Assembly (NCBI GenBank): GCA_051656645.1
Contig: JBOGCH010000031.1
Coordinates: forward strand, 1 to 64,000
Direction of reading: 5' to 3'
DNA: 64,000 nucleotides
DNA from: JBOGCH01 sp051656645
GTDB taxonomy: Bacteria; Bacteroidota; Bacteroidia; Bacteroidales; Marinifilaceae
Shown here: piece by piece, positions 1 to 9,591 of the stretch
How the letters are laid out: each line of letters opens with the position of its first letter
Position numbering within the stretch: position 1 is the first letter of the stretch
Translations under genes and position numbers: made by a program
Notes under the pieces: generated by a model
Database searches by the model: none
Seen by the model: only the letters and a program-made list of their open reading frames with translations
What the model was told of the DNA's origin: nothing

Positions 1-29
1 TGAAACCTGAATGAAACCCCTAGAGGGTG
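1..29. repeat. Right end of an 11-bp-unit inverted repeat, cut by the window edge
   Basis: Bases 7-17 read CTGAATGAAAC, preceded by the end of another copy (1-6) and followed by the boundary CCCCTAGAGGGTG (17-29). The same unit and nearly the same boundary occur in the full element at 32323-32450, read on the opposite strand. This is therefore probably the outer end of a second copy whose other arm lies outside the window. Confidence 0.7.
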
Positions 30-120
30 AAGAGCTGGTGTACTCTTGTTACGTATTTAATTTTACAAATCTCAATTTAAGATAATTCTCCCCAACCACA
101 ACATTTTCCCGGAATTGCGT

Positions 121-166
121 AAAAAGAAACGGGGAAATAACCTTATCCAGATTATTTCCCCGTTTT
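121..166 (-). terminator. Rho-independent terminator after mgsA
   Basis: A 14-bp perfect stem (127-140 with 152-165, AAACGGGGAAATAA and its complement) with an 11-nt loop lies about 20 nt past the mgsA stop. Read on the minus strand it is followed by a T-rich tract (TTTCTTTTT). Confidence 0.85.
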
Positions 167-183
167 AATTTTTATTTTATGTC

Positions 184-564
184 TTATTCAGCTCTCAAAG
201 CTGTAAATCCAGCCAATAGCATCTCGGCAGTTGCCGGGTTAGTTGCAATAGGTATATTATGTACGTCACATACACGCATTAGCATTTGCACATCCGGCTC
301 GTGCGGATGTTTTCCAAGCGGATCGCGGAAAAAGAATACCATTTGTATTTTGCCTTCTGCTACTTGTGCTGCAATTTGAGCATCGCCACCAAGTGGTCCG
401 GACAAGAAACGGTGTACTGCCAAACCGGCATCCTGTGCATGCTTACCGGTAGTTCCCGTAGCTACAATTTCCATTCCTACTGATTTGAAAAAATCCATAT
501 GTCTATTTAAAAAGGCTACCATCTCCGCCTTTTTTCCGTCGTGTGCAATTACCGCTAATTTCAT
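184..564 (-). CDS. mgsA: Methylglyoxal synthase
   Basis: Converts dihydroxyacetone phosphate to methylglyoxal and phosphate in the cytoplasm, a glycolytic overflow bypass. The 126-residue protein has the family length. Residues matching the known active site are visible: H8, D61 in SGPLGGDAQ, and H88 and D91 in KHPHEPD, corresponding to E. coli His19, Asp71, His98 and Asp101. TGTTGK (about 37-41) is the phosphate-binding loop. The frame stays open upstream to 663, but the extra 33 residues are lysine-rich and unlike the family, so the ATG at 562-564 is taken as the start. It stands alone with its own terminator. Identification is secure. Confidence 0.95.
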   Translation of the reverse strand: MKLAVIAHDGKKAEMVAFLNRHMDFFKSVGMEIVATGTTGKHAQDAGLAVHRFLSGPLGGDAQIAAQVAEGKIQMVFFFRDPLGKHPHEPDVQMLMRVCDVHNIPIATNPATAEMLLAGFTALRAE

Positions 565-612
565 TGTTGATGTCTGTTTAAATTTGTTTTTCTTTCTTCT
601 TTTCTTCGTCAA

Positions 613-644
613 CGAAGTTACTATTAATATTTGTATTTCAACAT
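613..644 (-). promoter_or_regulatory. Candidate promoter of mgsA
   Basis: On the minus strand a TAACTTCG box (620 down to 613) resembles the Bacteroidota -7 consensus TAnnTTTG. A TTG lies about 18 nt upstream. This would give a leader of roughly 40 nt before the mgsA start at 564. The match is imperfect. Confidence 0.35.
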
Positions 645-740
645 GAAATGGTAGGAAAAGCACGAATAAAACTACGTATTCGTTTGCAACCGCATGTAGT
701 ACGTTTATATAGAATGTATTAAAGTGCTATTCTGCATGTT

Positions 741-1583
741 TTATAATGCCACACATATTTGTTTTGTAGTTCCTAATCCCTCTATTCCTTGCTCAACAAC
801 ATCGCCCGGTTTAAGGAAAGGTTTATCGTCTCTGCCCATTGCTACCCCTGATGGGGTACCTGTGGAGATTATGTCTCCGGGAAGAAGTGTGGTTACATGC
901 GATATGTATTCTATAAGTTCAGGTATTTTAAAAATTAAATCGGTTGTATTTCCTTCTTGCATTATTTTACCATTTACCCGTGTCCATAGAGCTAGGTTGT
1001 GCGGATTGGATATTTCATCGGCAGTAACTAAGTACGGCCCCATAGGAGCAAATGTATCAAAGCTTTTTCCGGGAGTCCATTGACTACCTCGTTCCAATTG
1101 GAACATACGCTCACTGACATCATTAAAAATGGCATAACCGGCAACATATTCCATGGCATTTTCCTTTGCTACTCTACGGGCCGTTTTTCCAATAACAAAG
1201 GATAATTCTACTTCCCAATCTACTTTCTCACATTCGGGGGCAATAATAATGTTATCATAGGCACCTGTGAGGGCTGTTGTAGCCTTTAAAAAGAATACCG
1301 GATATTTAGGAGCTTCCCAATTGGTTTCTACAATGTGTTTTTTGTAGTTAAAGCCTATGCATACCATTTTAGACGGATTACGCACCGGATAGCTTAACTG
1401 ATAACCACCGGTAACGGGCTGCAATGCCCCTACCTTTAGTAACTCGTGTACTACATCTATCCCTTGATTGTGAAAAAAAGTGGGATTAATGGCATCAATA
1501 TGTGGATGCAAGGACAAAAGTACGTCGCCAATTATTACGCCGGGAAAAGCAATATCATTTTGTATGTAGGTTACCAGTTTCAT
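741..1583 (-). CDS. Fumarylacetoacetate hydrolase (FAH) family protein
   Basis: The 280-residue protein has the FAH fold of metal-dependent C-C bond hydrolases and decarboxylases acting on 2-keto acids such as fumarylpyruvate or acylpyruvate. Visible family motifs are CIGFNYKKH at the start of the catalytic domain, WEVELSFVIG (metal-binding Glu), FNDVSER, GKSFDTFAPMGP, and the C-terminal STGTPSGVAMG with PGDVVEQGIEGLG. The first roughly 85 residues form the variable N-terminal domain. It starts 24 nt after the stop of the DUF2721 gene, so the two are probably co-transcribed. The sequence does not reveal the exact substrate, and oxaloacetate decarboxylase-like or acylpyruvase activity are both possible. 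Confidence 0.88.
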   Translation of the reverse strand: MKLVTYIQNDIAFPGVIIGDVLLSLHPHIDAINPTFFHNQGIDVVHELLKVGALQPVTGGYQLSYPVRNPSKMVCIGFNYKKHIVETNWEAPKYPVFFLKATTALTGAYDNIIIAPECEKVDWEVELSFVIGKTARRVAKENAMEYVAGYAIFNDVSERMFQLERGSQWTPGKSFDTFAPMGPYLVTADEISNPHNLALWTRVNGKIMQEGNTTDLIFKIPELIEYISHVTTLLPGDIISTGTPSGVAMGRDDKPFLKPGDVVEQGIEGLGTTKQICVAL

Positions 1584-1607
1584 GTTGTTGTTTTTAATGG
1601 TTAGGAG

Positions 1608-2012
1608 TTATTTCTTTTTAGGAGTTTCAACATCCTCTAAATAGTGTTCAAGAGCTGTTACGGAAATAAGTATCTCTTTGATTGAAATTCCTAGTGATAT
1701 TGTCAATGAAATTAGCGCTACACCAAATGTATATACGCCCAACATTTGCCATCCAATGTACAGAAAGAAGGTACAAATAACGCATAGAAAGAGACTACCT
1801 ACACCAAATATCTGCATGGAACGCGCTAAATATAATCGTTTTTGCAGATTGGCTATTTGCTTTTTTACTGTAGCATCTGAGTAGTTACCCTGTTGTGCCT
1901 TTAAGTTGCGTACCACTTGAGCATAAGCAAGAAAGCGATTTGTGTACGCAAGCATTATTAACGAGATTGCCGAAAATAATATAGAAGGTGTAGTTAAATT
2001 TAATTGTTCCAT
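1608..2012 (-). CDS. DUF2721 family membrane protein
   Basis: A 134-residue inner-membrane protein. The N-terminal segment (about 9-27, PSILFSAISLIMLAYTNRF) is characteristic of the DUF2721 family. Two further hydrophobic stretches lie at about 68-87 and 90-112, with a charged connecting helix (about 32-62, rich in K, Q and R). The C-terminus is polar and ends in three lysines. No enzymatic motif is visible and the family has no established function. It is the first gene of a probable two-gene unit with the FAH-family gene and is divergent from the ABC-F gene. Confidence 0.75.
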   Translation of the reverse strand: MEQLNLTTPSILFSAISLIMLAYTNRFLAYAQVVRNLKAQQGNYSDATVKKQIANLQKRLYLARSMQIFGVGSLFLCVICTFFLYIGWQMLGVYTFGVALISLTISLGISIKEILISVTALEHYLEDVETPKKK

Positions 2013-2056
2013 ATTTATAGAATCTTTTTATTAGTTGTTTTTGTGTATTTATGATG

Positions 2057-2064
2057 CAAAGATA
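2057..2064 (-). promoter_or_regulatory. Candidate -7 box for the DUF2721-FAH unit
   Basis: The minus strand reads TATCTTTG, a perfect TAnnTTTG, 45 nt upstream of the DUF2721 start. No good TTTG -33 element is seen at the usual spacing. Confidence 0.45.
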
Positions 2065-2099
2065 GGATTTTCAGCGCAAAAAGATTGGGTGGAAATTAC

Positions 2100-2107
2100 T
2101 ATCTTTG
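2100..2107 (+). promoter_or_regulatory. Candidate -7 box for the ABC-F gene
   Basis: The plus strand reads TATCTTTG, a perfect TAnnTTTG, 50 nt upstream of the ABC-F ATG. The -33 region is not convincing. It lies about 36 bp from the identical box on the other strand, so the two genes appear to be driven by divergent, closely spaced promoters. Confidence 0.5.
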
Positions 2108-2157
2108 TCCTCATTTGTATTGATTAACAGCTAAAAAGATATAATAATAGAGAGTGT

Positions 2158-3804
2158 ATGATTTCAGTAGATGCATTAACCGTTGATTTTGGAGATAGGA
2201 TATTATTTAAAAATGTATCGTTTCAGGTAAATGAAAAGGACCGTATTGCCCTTATGGGAAAGAATGGTGCAGGTAAAAGTACTTTGTTAAAAATTTTGGC
2301 AGGAGCACGCAAGCCAACTAGTGGGGCTGTATCAGCACCTAAGGATACTGTGATTGCTTATTTGCCACAGCATTTGATGACCGAGAACTCCCGTACTGTA
2401 TTTGATGAGACATCGCAGGCTTTTTCGCATTTATTTGAGATGGAGAAGCGCATAGAGGATTTGAACCAACAATTAATGGAGCGCACGGATTATGACTCTC
2501 CTGAGTATTACCGTATTATTGAGGAGGTTTCTACATTGGGCGAGAAGTTTTATAGCATAGACCTAACACATTTTGCTGCCGATGTTGAAAAAACCTTATT
2601 GGGACTGGGTTTTAAACGTGAGGATTTTAATAAACCAACCGAAGAGTTTAGTGGCGGATGGCGTATGCGTATTGAGTTGGCGAAAATGTTGCTAAAAAAT
2701 CCGGATGTTTTACTACTGGATGAGCCTACAAATCACCTTGACATTGATTCGATTCAATGGCTTGAGGATTTCCTTATTAATAATGGTAAAGCGGTTATCG
2801 TTATCTCGCATGACCGTCAGTTTGTTGATAATATTACAAATCGTACTATTGAAGTTACTATGGGACGCATTTATGATTATAAAGTTCCATATACACAATA
2901 CTTGCAACTCCGCAAAGAGCGTAGAACACATCAGTTGAAGGCTTATGAGGAGCAGCAAAAAATGATTGCAGAGAACAAGGAGTTTATTGAGCGCTTTAAG
3001 GGTACTTATTCAAAAACATTGCAAGTACAATCGCGTGTTAAGATGTTGGAGAAACTGGAGATTATTGAGGTTGACGAAGAGGATAACTCAGCATTACGCC
3101 TTAAGTTTCCGCCTGCACCTCGCAGTGGAAGCTATCCTGTTATTGCAGATGGCGTTGGCAAAAGCTATGACGATAAACTTATTTTTAAAGACGCTGGATT
3201 TACCATTGAGCGTGGAGAGAAAGTTGCATTTGTGGGACGTAATGGCGAAGGGAAATCGACCTTAGTGAAATGTATTATGGGCGAGATTCCATTTGATGGA
3301 ACTTTAACATTGGGACATAACACACAAATAGGCTATTTTGCGCAGAATGAGGCATCACTCTTGGATGGAGAATTAACCGTATTCCAAACCGTTGATGACG
3401 TTACACCTCTTGAAATGAAGAGCAATACGAAAAACTTACTCGGTGCTTTTATGTTTAGCGGTGACGATATAAATAAGAAAGTGAAAGTGTTATCGGGTGG
3501 TGAGCGTACGCGCTTGGCAATGATTAAACTTTTGCTTCAACCGGTGAACTTATTGATTTTGGATGAGCCAACCAATCACCTTGACTTAAAAACAAAGGAT
3601 ATTATGAAGAACGCATTAAACGATTTTGATGGCACAGTTATCGTAGTATCACATGACCGTGATTTCTTGACCGGATTAGTTACTAAGGTATATGAATTTG
3701 GTAATAAAAAGGTGACCGAGCACCTTGAGGACATTCAAGGTTTCCTTGCGAAAAAGAAGATGGATAACCTACGTGAAATTGAAGCACAAGTAAAACAACG
3801 TTAA
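2158..3804 (+). CDS. ABC-F family ATPase (EttA/Uup/YheS-like)
   Basis: A cytoplasmic protein with two ATP-binding cassettes and no membrane segments, as in ABC-F factors that act on ribosomes in translation or antibiotic protection. Cassette 1 has Walker A GKNGAGKST (34-42), signature FSGGWRMRIELAK and Walker B VLLLDEPTNHLD. Cassette 2 has Walker A GRNGEGKST (360-368), signature LSGGERTRLAM and Walker B LLILDEPTNHLD. Between them is the charged linker (about 240-310, rich in K, E, R and Q). The short charged tail is not a long Uup-type coiled coil. The 548-residue length is typical. The sequence does not tell a housekeeping factor from an antibiotic-protection factor. The RND operon follows 73 nt downstream. 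Confidence 0.92.
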   Translation: MISVDALTVDFGDRILFKNVSFQVNEKDRIALMGKNGAGKSTLLKILAGARKPTSGAVSAPKDTVIAYLPQHLMTENSRTVFDETSQAFSHLFEMEKRIEDLNQQLMERTDYDSPEYYRIIEEVSTLGEKFYSIDLTHFAADVEKTLLGLGFKREDFNKPTEEFSGGWRMRIELAKMLLKNPDVLLLDEPTNHLDIDSIQWLEDFLINNGKAVIVISHDRQFVDNITNRTIEVTMGRIYDYKVPYTQYLQLRKERRTHQLKAYEEQQKMIAENKEFIERFKGTYSKTLQVQSRVKMLEKLEIIEVDEEDNSALRLKFPPAPRSGSYPVIADGVGKSYDDKLIFKDAGFTIERGEKVAFVGRNGEGKSTLVKCIMGEIPFDGTLTLGHNTQIGYFAQNEASLLDGELTVFQTVDDVTPLEMKSNTKNLLGAFMFSGDDINKKVKVLSGGERTRLAMIKLLLQPVNLLILDEPTNHLDLKTKDIMKNALNDFDGTVIVVSHDRDFLTGLVTKVYEFGNKKVTEHLEDIQGFLAKKKMDNLREIEAQVKQR

Positions 3805-3877
3805 CTTATCTTTCATAGCATCAACTTATTGCTAGTCAGTGCGTATATGATAACGCAAACTATTAACAATAAGTGTT

Positions 3878-5236
3878 ATGAATTTATTACATAAAAGATT
3901 AATATTCTTGCTGTTACTATTGGGATTTGGATTCCCCAATAGTAATGCGCAAGAGAGTAAAATGCAGGTACAATCCCTAGCTACCGGTATGGACAACGTA
4001 CAATGGTGGAATCAATTTGGGGATACGCTACTAATAAATTTAATCCAATCGGCTATTAAGAATAACAGTAATTTACTAAATGCTGTTAATAATATAGAAA
4101 TAGCCAAACGACAAATGCGAGTGAGCCAAAGTGGCTTTTACCCTTCGTTCTCGCTTAATGCAAGCTATACATTTGAAAAGACCAGCGCAGGAATTACCGG
4201 TGCTGAAGTACGTGACAATATTGGTGCCGCATATGCTTCCATGAGTTGGGAAGTGGATTTATTTGGTGCCATACGTAAAGGTGTACAATCTCAAAGGCAA
4301 TTATACTACGCTAGCAAAGAGGACTACAGGTCCATGATGGTGTCGGTTGTAGCACAATTAGCAACAAATTACAGTTATCTACGCACTTATCAGCAAAACT
4401 TACTCATAGCTCAGAATAACCTCAAGTCCCAGGAGGGAATTATGGATCTTACTCAGAACAAGTTTGATCTAGGTCTTGCCTCAAAACTGGATTATTTACA
4501 AGCACGCAGTTTATATTTACAAACAAAAGCCGATATTCCAGCTTTACAAAGCGACATACGCACGCAAATTGACGCTATTTGTGTACTGATAGGAAATTTT
4601 AGCGACAGTTTAGTTAACACCCTTTCAATAATTGAACCACTTAAAGGCTTAGAGAACGTAACGATGGAAGGAATTCCGTCCGAACTCATTACGCGCAGAC
4701 CTGACATCCTTGCAGCCTCAATGCAAGTAGAAGCGCAAGCAAAGTCGCTGGGTGCAACGAAAGCTGACTGGTGGCCTAAGTTCCTAGTAAATGGATTGTT
4801 TGGTTATGGCTCGGATAAATTTAAGCATTTCACAAAGTATAAAAACATGGAATGGCAAATTGAACCAACTATTCAATGGACCATTTTTAGTGGCAGGAAA
4901 GTGATACAGGAAACTAAGATTGCACAGCTAAAACTGGACGAACAGATTAATACATTTAACTATAACGTATTGACAGCAATACAGGAGGTGGATGGAGCTA
5001 TAGTGTCCTATAACTATAGTTTAGAGCAACTACAGGCGTTGCAGTTGGCACAAACACAAATAGAGGAGACGTTTAAAATGGCTCTGGATTTATACAACGG
5101 CGGACTTTCGTCCTACCAGAATGTATTGGATACACAAAAAAGCTTGCTTAGCATTCAGCAAAGCGTAAACAATGCGCACAGCCAAACACTTATTGATATT
5201 ATTCAGCTATACAAAGCGCTAGGAGGCGGTTGGTAA
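3878..5236 (+). CDS. TolC/OprM-type outer-membrane efflux factor
   Basis: The 452-residue outer-membrane channel component of a tripartite RND pump. An N-terminal signal peptide (about 1-24, ending SNAQ) directs export. No lipobox cysteine follows, so unlike OprM it is probably not lipidated. Two internally similar OEP domains alternate long helices rich in Q, A, N and L (for example 120-230 and 330-440) with strand segments such as SMSWEVDLFG and PTIQWTIFSGRK. It is the first gene of an operon: the adaptor gene starts 40 nt after its stop and the pump follows 9 nt later. The order outer-membrane factor, adaptor, pump differs from the more usual adaptor-first order. Confidence 0.9.
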   Translation: MNLLHKRLIFLLLLLGFGFPNSNAQESKMQVQSLATGMDNVQWWNQFGDTLLINLIQSAIKNNSNLLNAVNNIEIAKRQMRVSQSGFYPSFSLNASYTFEKTSAGITGAEVRDNIGAAYASMSWEVDLFGAIRKGVQSQRQLYYASKEDYRSMMVSVVAQLATNYSYLRTYQQNLLIAQNNLKSQEGIMDLTQNKFDLGLASKLDYLQARSLYLQTKADIPALQSDIRTQIDAICVLIGNFSDSLVNTLSIIEPLKGLENVTMEGIPSELITRRPDILAASMQVEAQAKSLGATKADWWPKFLVNGLFGYGSDKFKHFTKYKNMEWQIEPTIQWTIFSGRKVIQETKIAQLKLDEQINTFNYNVLTAIQEVDGAIVSYNYSLEQLQALQLAQTQIEETFKMALDLYNGGLSSYQNVLDTQKSLLSIQQSVNNAHSQTLIDIIQLYKALGGGW

Positions 5237-5276
5237 AATTACTATTGATTTATAAATTATACTAAACATACACGTT

Positions 5277-6413
5277 ATGAGAAATATAACGATTTTAACA
5301 CTTAGTTTGCTTTGCATATTATCAGCTTGCAAAGATAAGAAACACCACACCGAGCAAATGCCGGCGTTACACATACAGGTGGATACTCCACAAATTACAA
5401 ACATTACATGTATGTTTGAGTATCCAGCTTATTTACAATCTGCACAACAAGTAAATCTTGTGGCACGTGTTCCCGGTTATTTACAACAAATTGACTATAC
5501 TCCGGGGGAGAAAGTAAAAAAAGGGCAAACATTATTTGTTATTGAGCCTCAACCTTACAAAGATAAATTAATAGCAGCGCAAGCAGCCGTGCAACAAGCA
5601 AAAGCGGAGTATGACTATGCTCAAGCCAACTATCAGAAATACCAGGTTGCAGTGAAGCAAAACTCTGTGAGCGAGATTGATTTCTTACAATCTAAATCGA
5701 ACTATTTTAGTGCTCAAGCTAATCTTGAAAATGCCAAGGCAGCTCTTAATTCAGCACAAATAAACTATGACTATTGCTTTGTAAAAGCTCCTGCAGATGG
5801 AGTTGTGTCAGTTAATATGTTCGATGTGGGTAATTACGTTGGAAGTCAAGGCGGATCGGCAACATTAGCAACATTCTATGCAGACAGCCAACTATATGCT
5901 TATTTCAATATGGCATACTCGGATTATTATACAGCCCTGAATTTTATAAAAATGGGAAATAAGGCGAATGTTACAATTACTGATCCGGTTATTGCAAATC
6001 AGGCATGGACAGGTATTCTAGATTACTCATCGCCCAATGTTGACCAAACTACAGGTACCGTAAATATGCGTGCCGTTGTTGATAATACAAAAGAGGAATT
6101 ACTGGATGGAATGTATGTACGTGTGCACATGCCTTATCAGTATGTAAAGAATGCTATTATGATTCCTGAAGCATCCATTGGTACGAATCAGGCAGGACGA
6201 TACGTTTATGTGGTACAAAAGGACAGTGTTGTCAGTTTACGTCAGTTAACCGTAGGGTACCTAGACAATGACGGCATGAGACAAGTGCTTGACGGAATAA
6301 AACCCGGCGAAGAATATGTTGTACGCGCACTGGTAAATATGCGTAATGGGGAAAAAGTTGTTCCTTATATTATGCCTACCGGAACTGTAGCAACCGAAGA
6401 AAAAACTAAGTAA
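5277..6413 (+). CDS. RND efflux periplasmic adaptor (AcrA/MexA family lipoprotein)
   Basis: The 378-residue membrane-fusion protein that bridges pump and outer-membrane channel. The N-terminal lipoprotein signal ends in LSAC (cysteine about 17), predicting lipid anchoring. Then come the barrel-sandwich half-motif VARVPGYLQQIDYTPGEKV (about 62-80), an alpha-helical hairpin rich in A, Q and K (about 95-160), the second lipoyl half KAPADGVVSV, and a beta-barrel/membrane-proximal region ending with TVGYLDNDGMRQVLDGI. It sits between the outer-membrane factor and the pump and is clearly co-transcribed with both. Confidence 0.93.
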   Translation: MRNITILTLSLLCILSACKDKKHHTEQMPALHIQVDTPQITNITCMFEYPAYLQSAQQVNLVARVPGYLQQIDYTPGEKVKKGQTLFVIEPQPYKDKLIAAQAAVQQAKAEYDYAQANYQKYQVAVKQNSVSEIDFLQSKSNYFSAQANLENAKAALNSAQINYDYCFVKAPADGVVSVNMFDVGNYVGSQGGSATLATFYADSQLYAYFNMAYSDYYTALNFIKMGNKANVTITDPVIANQAWTGILDYSSPNVDQTTGTVNMRAVVDNTKEELLDGMYVRVHMPYQYVKNAIMIPEASIGTNQAGRYVYVVQKDSVVSLRQLTVGYLDNDGMRQVLDGIKPGEEYVVRALVNMRNGEKVVPYIMPTGTVATEEKTK

Positions 6414-6422
6414 TAAAGAATT

Positions 6423-9400
6423 ATGATATCTACTTTTTTTATAAATAGACCGATATTTGCAACTGTTACCTCAATTATGATGGTAGTGGGAGGTATCATA
6501 GCAATGATGTCATTGCCTATTGAACAGTACCCCACCATTACACCACCAACGGTTGTAGTTTCGGCAAGCTATCCGGGTGCTAGTGCATCTACGATAGCAG
6601 ATATGGTAGCATCTCCTATAGAGCAGCAGGTTAATGGTGTTGAGGGGATGACGTATATGTCCTCGTCCTCGTCATCATCGGGCGATTATCAGTTAACTAT
6701 TACATTTGATTTAGGAACAGATATTGATATTGCTACCGTTTTGGTTCAAAATAGAGTTAACATTGCGATGTCAAATTTACCAGAGGAGGTAACACAGCTT
6801 GGAGTAACTACTCAGAAACAATCGACAAACGTGGTTATGTTTATATCATTAACCTCGTCCTCGCCGGATTTGGATGCCTTATTCCTATCTAACTATGCAT
6901 CGCTGAATATAGTCAATGAGCTTTCGAGGTTACCTAGTGTGGGTAATGTACAATCCTTTGGATCGGGCGATTACAGTATGCGTGTATGGCTTGATCCGGA
7001 TTTAATGATGATAAGAGGCGTGACTCCCGAAGAGGTTGCGGCAGCAATACAATCGCAAAATATTCAGGTAGCAGCAGGTTCGGTTGGATCACAGCCACTT
7101 AATCAAAATGTTGCGTATACTTACACCATACAAACAGAAGGTTTATTGGTCACTACGGAGCAGTTTGGAAATATTATTATAAAAACTCTACCCGGAGGTA
7201 AGTATCTACGTCTAAAAGATATTGCTAAAATAGATCTAGGTAGGGAATACTACAATTACACCGCAACATTGGAGGGTAAGGATGTAGCCGCTATTGGTGT
7301 TTATCAATTGCCTGGAGGTAATGCCCTAGAGGTATCTAAGGGAGTACGTGCAAAAATGGCCGAGTTGGCAGAATACTTTCCACCCGGATTAGACTATAAT
7401 GTAACGCTGGATACCACAGAGTTTATCCATGCTTCTATCTCGGATATCTATTCAACACTCATCACAGCTTTTGTACTTGTACTTATTGTGGTACTATTTT
7501 TCCTACAAAACTGGAGAGCAACTCTTATCCCAATGATTGCCATACCGGTTTCCTTGATTGGAACATTTATTGTGATGGCAGCACTAGGGTTTACCATAAA
7601 TACATTAACATTGTTTGGTATGGTACTTGCCATTGGTTTGGTTGTAGACGACGCAATTATTATTGTTGAGAATAGTTACCGACTTATTGAAACAGGTAAA
7701 TTTAAAACCGTAAAAGAGGCAGTTATTGAGGCAATGAATGAGGTTTCCGGAACTATTGTGAGTATTGTATTAGTATTACTTGCTGTATTTATACCTACCG
7801 CATTTATATCGGGAATTACAGGACAGTTATACAAACAATTTGCGTTAACTATTGCCATTGCAGTTGCCATTAGTGGTTTTAATGCACTTACGCTAAGTCC
7901 TGCTTTATGTGCACTATTCCTAAAACCGAAGAAAGAAACTAAGTTCTTTTTATACGTATGGTTTAATAAAGTATTTGGATGGGCAACTGACGGTTTTGTT
8001 TGGATTGTCCGCAAATTTCTAGAACACTCCGTTGTTACATTGTTTGTATTCCTTTGTTTATCGGCACTAGCATTTTGGGGTATGAGCTCAAGACCTAAGA
8101 GTTTCCTACCGGTAGAGGATCAAGGTTATTTCTTTGTTTCCATGCAATTGGCCGACGGTGCATCGCTTACTCAAACTTTGCAAGCACACAAAACCTTAGC
8201 ATCTATACTTGATACTTTGGATGGTGTTGATAATTATCTTACTATTGGTGGATTCTCGCTCATTGAGAATGCTCCGCTTACAAATACTGCAACAATATTT
8301 GTAATGTTGAAAAACTGGAGCGAAAGGAAAGGAAAAGAGCTTAGCGCAACTGCAATATCCAATCGTTTAAATGGAATAGCATATTATGCCATTCCGGAGT
8401 CACAAACTTATGCTATGACACCACCAGCAATTCCTGGATTAGGTGAAAGTAGTGGATTCCAAGTTATGATTGAGGATATAAATGCATTAGGCGCCTACGA
8501 ACTTCAAAACATGGTAGATATTATTACACAGCAAGCTAACCAAACTACGGGATTGACGGGTGTAAATAGCGAGTATAGTGCAAATGTACCTCAATACTAT
8601 TTAGATATTGACCGCGATAAGGTTGAGTTTCTTGGCATTAATTTACAGGATGTATTTGGAGCTCTATCGTCCTATCTTGGTAATCAATATGTAAACAACT
8701 TTGTTAAGTTTAATAGAATTTATCAAGTACACATGGCTGGTACGCCTATGTCTAGAACATTCATAGAAAGCTTACGTAATGTGTACGTTTCCAATAGTGA
8801 TGGACAGATGATTCCATTTACAGCCTTTTCTACTGCGCAAACTCAACTTGCACCAGAATTGGTAACTCGCTACAATACTTATGTAGCAGCTTTAATATCG
8901 GGATCAAGTGCGGCAGGTTATAGCTCAGGACAGGGTATTAGTGCCATGGAAAGTGTAATTAAAGAGAAAGCCGGTAAATCGTTTGGTTATCAGTGGACTT
9001 CATTAGCCTATCAAGAAGAGTCGTCAACTTCGACAACTACTTTGACATTTGTGATGGCTATTTTATTTGCATATTTCATTATGGCAGCGAAATATGAAAG
9101 TTGGACAAGTCCGGTAGCCGTTATCTTAGGTCTTCCAATCGCCGTATTAGGCGTTGTACTTGGTTGTATGGCAATGGGATTATCCATTAGTGTTTACACA
9201 CAGATTGGTATTGTACTGCTCATTGGATTGGCGGCCAAAAATGCCATTCTGATTGTAGAGTTTGCCAGAGACTACCGCGCAGCTGGTCAGTCCATCACCG
9301 ATGCAGCATTAGAGGCCGGTAAAGTACGCTTACGACCAATTTTAATGACTTCGTTCGCATTCATACTAGGAACTTTTCCACTTGTTGTTGCAACGGGTGC

Positions 9401-9584
9401 AGGTGCAGCTAGCCGTATATCCCTAGGTATTGCGGTATTTGCCGGAATGACAATGACCTCATTTGTAGGAACTCTATTCATGCCTAACTTCTATAAGTTA
9501 ATGCAGGAGATACAAGAGAAATGGTTCACTCCAAAATCAAAAGAGAATGAACAAGAACCACCCAAAGAGGATACTGTAATATAG
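6423..9584 (+). CDS. RND multidrug efflux pump (AcrB/MexB, HAE1 family)
   Basis: A 1053-residue proton-driven inner-membrane pump of the family length. The N-terminus MISTFFINRPIFATV is typical of HAE1 proteins. Twelve membrane segments are arranged 1+5 and 1+5 around two large periplasmic loops. Segment 4 carries GLVVDDAIIIVEN with the paired aspartates of the proton relay, and the second half has GLAAKNAILIVEFA with the conserved lysine. Serine-rich and P-G-A-S motifs (YPGAS) in the first loop are conserved. The C-terminus is polar (KENEQEPPKED). It starts 9 nt after the adaptor. Substrates cannot be read from sequence, and no adjacent regulator gene is present. Confidence 0.95.
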   Translation: MISTFFINRPIFATVTSIMMVVGGIIAMMSLPIEQYPTITPPTVVVSASYPGASASTIADMVASPIEQQVNGVEGMTYMSSSSSSSGDYQLTITFDLGTDIDIATVLVQNRVNIAMSNLPEEVTQLGVTTQKQSTNVVMFISLTSSSPDLDALFLSNYASLNIVNELSRLPSVGNVQSFGSGDYSMRVWLDPDLMMIRGVTPEEVAAAIQSQNIQVAAGSVGSQPLNQNVAYTYTIQTEGLLVTTEQFGNIIIKTLPGGKYLRLKDIAKIDLGREYYNYTATLEGKDVAAIGVYQLPGGNALEVSKGVRAKMAELAEYFPPGLDYNVTLDTTEFIHASISDIYSTLITAFVLVLIVVLFFLQNWRATLIPMIAIPVSLIGTFIVMAALGFTINTLTLFGMVLAIGLVVDDAIIIVENSYRLIETGKFKTVKEAVIEAMNEVSGTIVSIVLVLLAVFIPTAFISGITGQLYKQFALTIAIAVAISGFNALTLSPALCALFLKPKKETKFFLYVWFNKVFGWATDGFVWIVRKFLEHSVVTLFVFLCLSALAFWGMSSRPKSFLPVEDQGYFFVSMQLADGASLTQTLQAHKTLASILDTLDGVDNYLTIGGFSLIENAPLTNTATIFVMLKNWSERKGKELSATAISNRLNGIAYYAIPESQTYAMTPPAIPGLGESSGFQVMIEDINALGAYELQNMVDIITQQANQTTGLTGVNSEYSANVPQYYLDIDRDKVEFLGINLQDVFGALSSYLGNQYVNNFVKFNRIYQVHMAGTPMSRTFIESLRNVYVSNSDGQMIPFTAFSTAQTQLAPELVTRYNTYVAALISGSSAAGYSSGQGISAMESVIKEKAGKSFGYQWTSLAYQEESSTSTTTLTFVMAILFAYFIMAAKYESWTSPVAVILGLPIAVLGVVLGCMAMGLSISVYTQIGIVLLIGLAAKNAILIVEFARDYRAAGQSITDAALEAGKVRLRPILMTSFAFILGTFPLVVATGAGAASRISLGIAVFAGMTMTSFVGTLFMPNFYKLMQEIQEKWFTPKSKENEQEPPKEDTVI

Positions 9585-9591
9585 AGGTAAC

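Noticed and set aside
7448..8014. Two minus-strand open frames within the first RND pump
   Set aside because: Both are antisense shadows of the pump gene with no credible protein features.
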